In this document: one piece after another, positions 22,640 through 32,874 of the stretch
Numbering within the stretch: position 1 is the stretch's first letter
Layout of the letters: the number at the start of each line of letters is the position of its first letter
Source of the DNA: Microdochium bolleyi
Taxonomy: Eukaryota; Ascomycota; Sordariomycetes; Xylariales; Microdochiaceae
Direction: 5' to 3'
Length of the DNA: 64,000 nt
Assembly: GCA_001566295.1 (NCBI GenBank)
Contig: KQ964269.1
Coordinates: 248,001 to 312,000 of the forward strand
Program-made: the position numbers and the translations under genes
The notes under the pieces: generated by a model
What the model was told of the DNA's origin: nothing
Database searches by the model: none
Seen by the model: only the letters and a program-made list of their open reading frames with translations

Positions 22640-23184
22640 TGGTAAGAAGATCGAAACAAACATACAAAACAAGACTGGGCAGCATATAAGCTCGAGGACC
22701 ATCCATCAACACCAGGCTGCCCATGAGATGGTTTCCAGGGGATGAAAACCTTTTGGCCCATCACATAGATGCAACAGCCACGACATTCTCAGCTTGTGAG
22801 AAGTGTCCGGCTGATTGCTTTGCTAGAATCGACAGTTATGCCGGCGAAGCCCGAAGCTCGGTTGGCATCCCGAATCATACGTCTGAGCCTTGCCGCGATA
22901 ATTACGCCACTTCATCTGGAGGAGGTAGACTGGACGTGAATTGAGGAAGGCGGCAGCTGGGCGGTAGCGAAGATAAAGTGGACCCTTGGATGCTGTCATT
23001 GCGCAGCATGCTCCGCGTCAGGGTCATCGGCGCAACTTCCCCCCACCACGCATCGCAATCGATAGCCAAGTGCATCACCGCGAGTATCACCATCACGGGG
23101 TCAAGGATCACCTTTACGACAACAAAGCATCCTGTGGCGTCTCCATGTGACACTGACTTATGCCTTGAGCGCCAGGTGTAGAAC
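22640..23184. other. Intergenic region TRM8-MDM1
   Basis: 545 bases between tandem plus-strand genes. No coding signal or named element. Confidence 0.5.
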
Positions 23185-26100
23185 ATGGCCCTGAAGAGAA
23201 GAGACTTTGTCATTGCTGGCATTGTCTGCTTCATCGCTTGGGGCTATGCGGTCAGTTGGTTCCCCTCCATCCGATGGGCTGGATACGCTTTCGCCAGCGG
23301 TCTCACGACAGCACTAATCGGCGTGCTTGCTGCCCTCGTCCTGACCTCCCAAGGCTCGTCCTACTCACGGCGGCATCGCTCCGCTCGACCAGACGCTGTC
23401 GCCTTCGTCGCACCTAAATCATGGTCGCTCGAGACCACCGCCTTACGTGCTCGACAGGCCTACGTGCGACAGCCCCTCCTTCCTGAGTCGCCTAGTCTGT
23501 CGCGTGCCCTCGACGAGCTTCTCGGCCTCATACTTCGCGATTTCGTCGACTCATGGTACTCGCGCATCAGCAAGAATCCGGTATTCACCAATGAGGTTGA
23601 TCGAAATATTCGCTTTGCGCTGTCAGCACTTCGTGACCGCCTGGCCGAAGCAGATCTTGTCGAGGCTGCCATCAGTCGCATTGTGCCGATCCTGACGGAC
23701 CATTTTCGCGACTTCTTCGATGCCGAAAGAGCCGTGCGTGGCCGGAAGCTCAATCGCGACGTGACCGAATCCGAAGAGCTCGACCTCGCCATCGCGGCCA
23801 AGTTTCGCGATGGCAAACTACACGCAGCTGCCTCGCTGTCTTATGCCGACACGAAAATAGTGCGTCAAGAACATCTTCGGAAGATGGTCACTAGAATACT
23901 GCCGCAAGTTCTTCCGGAAAACATGATCACCAGTCGTGCTGTCCTAAGTATTGTTCGGGAAATAGTCTCTTGCGCCGTCCTTTTCCCAGTGATGCAGGTC
24001 CTATCAGAACCGGATACTTGGAATCAGATCATGGAAAACTATGGCCGATCAATGCTCCAAGACAGGTCTACTGTCCGGAAACTTCGCGCTGCTTTGGACG
24101 CGCATGCATCGCCAGCCCCAAAGACCCCCAAGATGGCGGCATTTCCGCGCATCGCGCCTGGAGACGGCGAGCGGACGTTTGAGCGCTTTATGAGAACCAT
24201 ACGGAAGCTCAATAATCTTTCCGATGCCAGGAGGTTCCGGAGCGAAGTTGCAAGCCAACTGAAGAGAGATTCACAGGTGGAAGGTCAAGACCAAGCATAC
24301 CTGCGGCGTTTGGAGATGGGCAAGAAACTCCTGGACCAGAAGGTTCAGCACTTGGCTGCCGGTGGTGACCGGCATGGAACAAATCCTACACAGTTATCCG
24401 CCCCGAGTCTGGAGTCTTCGAAACTCGAGCGCGCGTCTCTGGCCGAACTATTACGGGACACATCTGGTCTATCGTATTTCATGGAATTCATGGACCGGCA
24501 AGGGATGATGACACATGTCCAATTCTGGCTTGTAGTCGATGGCTTTCGCAACCCGCTCGAGGATGACGGGCCGGAAGATGCGGAACTACCATCCACCACA
24601 GTGCCTTGGACTGACTCTGATCGCACAGATCTCGCTCAGATTGATCAGGCGTACTTGACAAAACCCGAGCTGAGAGTACCAGTGTCATCGAGGCAAGCCA
24701 TCCGCGAATTCTTGGCGGCAGGGAAAGCTGCGACAAACAAGCAATATTATGCAGCGCGGAGATCAGTCTTGAGGGCCCAGAGCACGGTTTTGGAGGAGAT
24801 GGAGACGAGGTACCTACAGGCCTTTAAGAAGTCAGACCTCTTTTTCAAGGCTCTCGCGGCTGAGGAGGCAGCGAGAAATGCAACACAGCAATCCCACATG
24901 GCTGCGCCGGAGCTCCATAGAGCATCGCAATCGTTCACAACAAAACCGACAGTTGGCAGCACGAAAGCCAATCCCAGGTTGAAAGCGGTACAGCCGCAAT
25001 TTAAGCGTGTGTTGTCCGCGGCTGAACTGGGGCAAGCAAATAGCAGCAGCTCCAGCATGGATCCTCTGCACGGTCCTCGGCGATCGCTAGATGCAGACGC
25101 TCGCACTCATGTGCGACAGAACAGCGAAGACTCGTCACATACTCCATTGTTTGATGATGACGATCTCGAACACGATGCCTTGGGCGAGTCCGTGCAGAGC
25201 TTAGAACAGGACACTGCAAAGGTCGGCCCCGATACACAAGTCGTTCAGGCGATGGAACAGGCCTTGAACAACATTATGGAGAACGAGCGACCACAGACAG
25301 CTGAGGAAATCCGCGAATCGCTATTTGGGGAGGACGACGCTCAGCCGAGTCTGTTCTCCGGGCTTGAGCAAGATAACGCGTCTTTGGAGAATTCGCGAGT
25401 CTTGCCCGATGGGAAGGAAGGAGATCGACCAAGCATCACCTCGTTAGGCCTAGTCAGCCAGGCGTCGCGTATTGGTGTATTCGTGGATAACGACCTCTTT
25501 GGTGACGAGGAGAAATTCCTCTCCGATGAACTGGAGGAAGTTGGCGAAGAACCCAAGGGAAATATTGAAGACGAAGTACACGAAGCGGCACCGGGCGATC
25601 TCGGCCTTGCGGAGGCTATCACTGCTCTCACCAACGACATCGACAAGCTCGTGGCTCAAGAAGCCGTACTGGAGTCTCTTACAAGAAAAGCCGAGCTTAC
25701 CAATAACACAGCAGAACTTCGTATCCTCCGAAAGTCGAGGGCAAGCTTGCAAAGAGAGTTACGGCGAAAGGAGCTTCAACGGCAGCAGTACGTCATCCAG
25801 GAGAGCGATAATAGTCTTTATGGGAAGGCTTCGGTTCAAATCAAATCTATTCAAGTCGGTAAAGACGAGGATGGCAAGGAGTTCGCAGTCTATGTTGTCG
25901 AGGTGCAGAGGAGAGCTGGAGAGCAGATGCCCGCTGCAACGTGGATAGTGACGCGACGCTACAGCGAGTTTCACGACCTTCACCAGCGGCTGAGGTTGCG
26001 ATACCCATCTGTCCGGCATCTAGATTTTCCTCGCCGCAGGATGGTCATGAAGCTTCAGAGCGACTTCCTGCGCAAGCGAAGCCAAGCCCTCGAGCAGTAT

Positions 26101-26969
26101 CTAAAAGAGCTTCTCCAGCTGCCTGACGTGTGTCGGAGCAGAGACCTTCGGTCGTTCTTGTCGCAAAGTGTCATTACACAAGGCGAAGACATCTTGAATC
26201 GCGAGGACAAGAAGGACATGATGAGTCGTCTTTATGACTCCGTTGCAGATGGCATGGAAGACATCCTCGGCAATATCCCTGTACTGGACCAGCTGTCTGT
26301 CGCCGGACAGAATCTTATCGCCGCGGCTACGAACCAGATGAACACAATTCCGCTCAACGCCACCGAGGGTGCGATAACTGCCGCGGAAGCCGAAGCCGAG
26401 CTCAACGCTTTCGAAGACAAAGAGCTCGAACCTTTCATCAAGCCCATATGCGACATATTCCTCGAGATTTTTGGCCTCAACCGTGGGAACAACTGGCTTA
26501 GAGGTCGCGCAGTCGTCGTTGTGTTGCACCAACTACTGGGCGGTACAATTGAGCGAAAAGTTCGCGATATCTACAAGGTACTGATTCAAGAGGAGGCACT
26601 TGTTCGATACCTGAGACTGGTGACAGACTCAATGTGGCCAGGAGGCCAGATGAAAAGGGACAGACAGCCGCGCACGGCATCGGAAAAGGCCAAGACACGG
26701 AGGGAGGCCAGCCTGATGCTTGCCACCCTTGTGCCCGATGTGGCGGGCAGTGTAGTTGGTCGGCTAAATGCGCAAGCTGCCAGTCGACGCATCTTCGCTA
26801 CTCTCAACAACCAGAGGCTCACGTGAGTGCATACAATTGGACAGCTACCTCGGCCTTATGCCTGCCAAGGAGAACGACCAGAGGGACTGTGCTAATCGTT
26901 TCTTCCAGAACGCACCTCGTCTTTACCATCGCGGACGAGATCATTGACGTACTTTTCCCGGAGTCTTAG
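23185..26969 (+). CDS. MDM1: PXA-RGS-PX-nexin-C sorting nexin
   Basis: Exon 1 is 23185-26822 and exon 2 is 26909-26969, with an 86-base intron (donor GTGAGT, acceptor CCAG); 1,232 residues. The N-terminus carries two membrane helices (about 9-27 and 33-53). These are followed by a PXA domain (about 95-280), an RGS-like domain (from about 417, with LSYFMEFMDRQGMMTHVQFW), and a long acidic linker. The PX domain is at about 875-993, with RRYSEFHDLHQRL and the RRRMVMKL basic patch. The nexin-C domain runs from about 1080 to the end. This is the architecture of yeast Mdm1 and animal SNX13/14/25, ER-anchored tethers at the nucleus-vacuole/lysosome contact and lipid droplets. The tiny last exon supplies THLVFTIADEIIDVLFPES, completing nexin-C; without it the protein would stop just after NNQRLT. 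Confidence 0.92.
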
Positions 26970-27987
26970 CTCATCGCTACAGCCATTTCTCTCTCCGTAC
27001 TTTGGGAAGAACAACTGTACAAGTGAACACTCGCCATCATGCCATCTTACTAGGATCAGAACGCAGCGCAGAATGAAATGGATCGTTCCTTCAGCTGTCA
27101 CGTCATTGACCCTTTTCCTTTCTGGTTTTGCATAGCCCTGGCGTTGCGCGCAATCATAACATGCACTTAGACTAAACACTTGCCAAATGATACACAAAGA
27201 GCATCCTTCTCGGAACGGATCCACGCAATCAGGATAGTCAGTCTACACGCTGACGTGAATGAGAACTAACAGCTGACTGAGGTCTGTACGACGGTGATCG
27301 AACTCGATCGACAAGTCACTGTCTCACAAGAACGCCGGGCGGCCTTGGCGCTGTACTGGTCCGTGCATGTGATGTGCTCAGACAGGCGAGACAGGGACGG
27401 CGGTCCGGGCGGCTAGAAACACGGGCACTGAGCGGCGTTGCGCGAAGGCTTGGAAGATGGGAGGGGCGTTGTTGACTCCACCTGAGCTTCCAGAGCCGCC
27501 CGCCACAATCCCAACCTTGAAGCTCAGCTCCCGCCCGCTCGCCGTCTTCTCCACCTTCCCTTGTACATTGCGTCGTCGCATCAGAGCAGAGCCCACCTTT
27601 GCTCCCATCATCACCAACGCCTAGTCCGCCGCTCCTCACATCTCAACGACGCATTTCTGCCGCCCTTCTCTGAGCTCCAGCGGCACCTGCCTTGGTCGCT
27701 GAGCAAACCCCCGCGGACGCGTCATCTCTTTCGACAGACAACAACAATCCCGGAGCAACAAGGCACAACAAGGCACAACCAGTTCGTTCTGTCTCCCAAG
27801 CTGCCGCGCATTGGTTCGCGGCTCTCCCTCGAGTCTTCCCCAGGATCCAGGACTGGACCGCGCCTGACTGCGCATCGCTCCCTTCGCGACCCGCGACAGC
27901 TGTGACCAGCGACTGAGGCTCATCATCTTGGCCAGTACAGCTTCATTCCCCGCAAACGAGACAGCTCGACGCTGTCATCCCGGTACC
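26970..27987. other. Intergenic region upstream of the SR-protein gene
   Basis: About 1 kb. The right half (27560-27960) is C/T-rich with CAACA stretches, typical of a long 5' leader in these fungi. No other gene recognised. Confidence 0.5.
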
Positions 27988-29732
27988 ATGGCATCCACCG
28001 AGGTTTCGTCCACCAGGCTCTACCTGGGCAATCTCCCAAAGGGCGGTAAGTCGGTCGATCCTCCATTCAGACTTGCCAACTAGCAGGCACGGCCAAGTCA
28101 AAGTCACGCCAACGTGGGTGCGCCATGAGCGACTGATCCGCTGACAACCCGTTATCGTAGCCACCAAAACGGACCTCGAAACTCATTTTGCAACCCATGG
28201 AACCGGAGAGATCACCGAGATCAAGCTCATGAATGGATTTGGTTTCGTTGAGTACAAGGACCCTATGGATGCGCGCGACGTCGTACCCGGTAGGTCCTGT
28301 CTGATCTCACGCTGCGGTGGACAACTGCTTCACCCACCCGCTCTTTTCAGACTTTCGCTAACGTTCTGATTCACCACCAGCTTTCCGTACGTTCTGGACC
28401 ATTCCGACTCCTACACTTTCCGACCACTCTCCTACCCGCTTTCCTGGCTAATCCTGGCAATGACATTCAAGACGGATCCGATTTCATGGGACAGCGCCTG
28501 ACCGTTCAGTTCGCCCGAGGCTCCCGCCAGCGTGAGGCTGGCTTCGGAGGCAACAACGAACGACAGCCGCCCCGACCAAGGCGCACCCCACACCGCATGC
28601 AGATCACTGGACTTCCCAATGATACCAGCTGGCAGGTCTGTTCTACCTTCCGTTTCCGTTTGAACTTCCTGGAGCACTGGCCTAGCACATCCCCAACAAG
28701 TTTTGTCCGGTAGTGCGATACTGGCATGCTCGGAAGAGCATGGTCGACATCAGCAACCTCCCCAGGATCTGGCCATATGGACAACTGGCTCCGCCTCTTC
28801 AAGGAGCGGGCTATCGACTCCTCAAGAGTTCCAGGAGGCTTGTCCTGGGAAGCGGCCCGATCCACTACCAGACTGGCCCACCGGACTGGAATACCCACGC
28901 TGTCGATGCGTCACTTGGCTGGCCCTGGATTTACCGTCACAACAACGACACAGCCGGATTGGACTCCCAACTTACATGGACTCTGGATTTAGGACCTGAA
29001 AGACTTCGCTCGCCAGTCGAGCCTCGATGTGGTCTTTTCCGAGACTGGTCGTGACGGCAATGGGCGTGGGTAAGTTGGCACGCATAAATCTTTTTTTGGT
29101 TCGGTATTGGCTAACGTGTGTATGCGTGTAGCTTTGTCGAGTTCGAGTCAGCTGCCGACCTGAGAACCGCAATCGAGAAGCTTGATCAGCGTGAGTTCAA
29201 GGGGCAGCGTGTCACCTGCATCGCCGATGTAAGTATCAGAATGCCTATACAATCGCTGTTACTCGCTTACTGACAACAGAGAAAGACGCAGCCCGACATG
29301 CCTTTCCGTGACCGAGGCCGTTCGCGTTCTCCTGGGTTCCGCAAGCCGTATGGTATGCCCCGCGACCCCTATGATCGGCGTGGGCCCCCTCCCACTGGCT
29401 ACAGCCCACCTCGCGGCGGCTACCGTGAAGACTACCGTGACAGAAGCCCTCGCCGTGAATACTACGACGACCGCCGTTACCGGTCCCCCCCGAGGCGTGG
29501 CCCTCCCATGGAGGAATACGGTGCACCACCTCGCCGATACGATGATCCGTACCGACGCGACTACGGTCCCCCTCCCGCCGATCCTTATGCTGCTGGCCGT
29601 GGCTATGATCGCCCACCACGAGAATTTCCGCCGCGCGAGCCTGGGTACCCTCCTCGTGATCCTGGTGGCTATCCTCCTCACCCGCGCGAGGACTACCGTA
29701 GAGGCAATGGTGGCCCGCCTGGTTACTGGTAA
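27988..29732 (+). CDS. SR-type pre-mRNA splicing factor (two RRMs, Arg/Tyr/Pro-rich tail)
   Basis: Seven exons: 27988-28045, 28161-28289, 28381-28386 (six bases), 28472-28635, 28993-29069, 29132-29228 and 29280-29732; 327 residues. RRM1 spans about 10-85 (RLYLGNLPKGATKTDLETHF, FGFVEYKDP, and VVPAFHGSDFMGQRL across the microexon). RRM2 spans about 112-185 (MQITGLPNDTSWQDLKDFAR, GFVEFESAADLRTAIEKLD). The tail contains many RSPP, DYR and RRG-type elements. Order and motifs match fungal SR proteins like S. pombe Srp2, which act in spliceosome recruitment and alternative splicing in the nucleus. The microexon is required: only its six bases restore phase and the conserved AFHG. Intron 4 is 357 bases with an unusual GTCTGT donor, suggesting regulated splicing (inference). 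No other start fits RRM1. Confidence 0.88.
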
Positions 29733-31042
29733 AGCTCTTCAATCCTCACTTCGACGTACAGCCACCTTACGCTCTCTAGATGTCCTCTCACGGCCGTCTG
29801 CCCGGCTGCGTGCTCCAGTACACATCGGATGTGCTGTGGTGCGTGGACTGAAATGTCACAACAATCGAGCTGGAAGAACTTATGACGAGGATGTTTTTGA
29901 TTTTTTTCCCTGTCATTCATGGACACTGTAAGACTGTACGCGTTAATGAACGAGCTGGTTGAAGTGTATCGATTTCTCTTCGCTGCGGAACAAATGTGAG
30001 AACTGGATGATTACGGGCTACGCTTCTTGGGGTTTCTTAGTGTTACAGGCTTCTGATTCTAGTGATTGTTGTTTTATTGAGTATGATGAACTACTCTCCG
30101 CTTCTACGTCTTCGTATTCATGGACGGATGGTTCAAGAAATTGTATAGTCTGGTGATGGTTATCTTGGCCTCTCTGAAGTCAATGCTCACCCAGTGGTCT
30201 GGCCAACTCCGCCGGTGGTGGGATCGTCCGCCTTTATAGCCGATCACGGCTGCCCTTGCGGGATGTTGTAAGGGTGCATGGTCCTTGTGATGTAAACCGA
30301 GGATAAGATGTGAGTTCGGGAGTACCCGATCCTAGCGCGGGGGACAATCGAGACTGCAGTTCTGCGCGAAGCATGCCGCCCGAGTGGAGATCGTGTAAGC
30401 AGGCTGCATACAAGGAAGCAAGCTAGACTAATGCACTGCGACGCACTACGGCACGATTCCCCGCTTGGTAATCGTGTTTGGGCTGCCACGACCCTTGTGA
30501 ACCTTCGGAAGTGCTGCGACGTAGCGGACAGAGTCGGGTGAGATTATTAAGCACATCATCCCGTTTATGCTTCTAGTTGTTCCTCCGCAGATAGTGGTTT
30601 TAGAGGAAAGCCCGTGTATGGCCGGCAAGCTGTTTCCTATAGGATAATGTGCCTGACGACGGGAGGAGAGAACCCCACTCGGACAGCCACAGTGAGGAAG
30701 CCGACTTGGGGAAGACCGAACGGCCGCGCAGTTGCATTTGTCACTCAGATGCCGGCCCTGGCTGCGACCCCACAGGCCGTGGGGAGAGCATCATCCACAC
30801 CATAGCGTCATTGACAATCACACACCAGATCTCTGAGGCCCGGGTGAGCCGACCGCCCTGGACTCTTGTCAGTGAACGCAATATCGCGATTGGAGTTCTG
30901 CACAAGAACCCCTGCAAGCCACCTTCTTTGGCCCAGCAATCGTAGCATCCGCCGGGTTCCTCCAAGCTTGCCCCTCTTTGTAGTACCCAAGAACTCAAGT
31001 CGTCCGCATTTCCGCATTACGAATACTGCGCCAGGCTCGAAG
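29733..31042. other. Intergenic region SR protein gene-GST gene
   Basis: 1.3 kb. The left half is AT-rich 3' flank. The right half precedes the GST gene and is open in the GST frame from a non-ATG codon at 30866. No separate gene recognised. Confidence 0.45.
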
Positions 31043-32218
31043 ATGCTGTCGTCACTGACGCCGCACCTGCGTGTGGCCGGAGTTACGAGAGGCAGCATTA
31101 AAGCCAGGCTCTCGCCCCTCTCGGTTCTTCCCTTCTCCTCCACCACCACCACCTTCCAAGCGATCTCCAGCACTCGTCGGCCACTCAGGTCTCTCGGCAC
31201 ACTCCGCACCACGCATCAACCTTCCCTCCAGCAGCTGAGAATACCGCAGCTCTCACATTACTCCACCACAAGACAGCTGTCGCAAAAACAAGCTGCTCAA
31301 TCGCAGACCACAGCAGAGGAAGACATGTCTGAGCCTACTGGACTCATCGCCAAGAGCGGCATCGAGCTGCTCACCTTCGGTAAGCAACAGCACGACACCC
31401 AAGCAACTTGGGGAGCAGCCTGCTTCAGCATTGGAAAACACACTGACGTGACGATACATGTAGGCACCCCCAATGGCTACAAGGCAAGCATCTTGCTCGA
31501 GGAGCTCAAGGAGGCGTACGGCAAGGACTACACCTGGCAGAGCATCAACATCATGAAGAACACGCAGAAGGAGCCGTGGTTCACAGCCATCTGCCCTAAT
31601 GGGCGCATCCCGGCCATCGTAGACCACGACCGCAACGGCTTCGCTGTGTTCGAGGGCCTGTCTATCCTCACATACCTCACGCGCCACTACGACCCAGAGC
31701 ACCGCTTCAGCTTCCCCGTCGACTCGGACGACTACTCGGTCGCCGAGCAGTGGATGGCCTGGCAGCACGGCGGCCTCGGGCCCATGCAGGGTCAGGCGAA
31801 CCACTTCTACCAGTTCACAAAGGAGAAGATCCCGTACCCCACACAGCGCTACGTCGGCGAGTCCGAGCGCCTGTACGGTGTGCTGGACAAGCGGCTCGAA
31901 GGCCGCGAGTACGTCGCGGGCCCAGGCAAGGGCAAGTACAGCATCGCCGACATCTCACTCGTGGGCTGGGTCAACATCGCGACCTTTTCCGGGCTCGACC
32001 TGAAGCAGTTCCCCAACGTGTCGGCGTGGTACGATCGCATCACGGCGCGTCCGGCGACGCAGAAGGGCTTCGCGATCCCTAACGAATCGCAGCTGAGGAA
32101 CGCGGCTGTCGCGCAGAAGCTCAAGGAGGATCCGGAGGCGCAGAAGAAAGCCGAGGAGAACGCCAAGTTCCTCGAGGAGGCCAAGAAGCAGTACAACTAC
32201 AAGTATTCGTCTCCCTAG
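31043..32218 (+). CDS. Ure2-type glutathione S-transferase, probable mitochondrial presequence
   Basis: Exon 1 is 31043-31379 and exon 2 is 31464-32218, with an 84-base intron (donor GTAAGC, acceptor GTAG); 363 residues. From the second in-frame ATG (31325, MSEPTGLIAK) the product has 269 residues, the normal size of fungal Ure2-like GSTs. The N-terminal thioredoxin fold shows LLTFGTPNGYKASILLEEL and NGRIPAIVDHD. The all-helical domain has EQWMAWQHGGLGPMQGQANH and the N-capping segment YSIADISLVGWV. The extra 94 residues from the first ATG are rich in Arg/Ser/Thr with almost no acidic residue, as in a mitochondrial targeting peptide. Either or both starts may be used. The reaction is expected to be glutathione conjugation or disulfide reduction; the substrate is unknown. 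The intron is a multiple of three without a stop. Confidence 0.88.
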   Translation: MLSSLTPHLRVAGVTRGSIKARLSPLSVLPFSSTTTTFQAISSTRRPLRSLGTLRTTHQPSLQQLRIPQLSHYSTTRQLSQKQAAQSQTTAEEDMSEPTGLIAKSGIELLTFGKQQHDTQATWGAACFSIGKHTDVTIHVGTPNGYKASILLEELKEAYGKDYTWQSINIMKNTQKEPWFTAICPNGRIPAIVDHDRNGFAVFEGLSILTYLTRHYDPEHRFSFPVDSDDYSVAEQWMAWQHGGLGPMQGQANHFYQFTKEKIPYPTQRYVGESERLYGVLDKRLEGREYVAGPGKGKYSIADISLVGWVNIATFSGLDLKQFPNVSAWYDRITARPATQKGFAIPNESQLRNAAVAQKLKEDPEAQKKAEENAKFLEEAKKQYNYKYSSP

Positions 32219-32874
32219 ATGGAAGTTGTTTTATGCCATAGGATGCATGAACATTAGACCTCGAATAAGGAATTGCCTGTGCGTTCCTGTGCAATGATGA
32301 TGGTGCTTACACGGAGATCGTGAATAGTTTCCCGGCTGGCCCTTCGGGTGTTATTACTGCGGCACCGATGAGCAGGGATGATCGGCGTTTTTCGCGGGGT
32401 CTAGGGAGTCGAATGTCGTCACTGGGGTAATATCTCGGCTTCCTGATTGGCGTGAAAAAGAGCAGTACTGTCCCTGTCCTACGGCACAGCCAGGAACTGT
32501 GACTGGCTCGGCAGAGAGATAGAAGAATCAAGCTCTCGTAGCTTGGACCTGAACCTGAACCTGCAGCGTAGGATCGTTTGCTCGGCCGATCAACCCGCCG
32601 ACTCCAGTGGCTGTCCAGGCTTTCCATGCCTCCAACTGCGAGACTCGGGCTCCACGATGGCTGTAACAAACCAGGTTCTCCGCAGCCATCGAGAGCACCT
32701 TCTCAATACAGACAATGATGTAGCAGACTGACGATCACTCGGGCAAAGAGCTATGTATAAGAGAGCCACGTCGTACCATGATGGTGGCATCCACTGCACT
32801 ATCTCGACTGCATTCTCCGCCGGCTTCCTCCGACCCCAAAAAGCAGGCTGCATTGAGCAGGCAGACTTGTCGCC
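32219..32874. other. Intergenic region GST gene-GH79 gene
   Basis: 656 bases between tandem plus-strand genes. Nothing recognised beyond UTR-like sequence. Confidence 0.5.
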
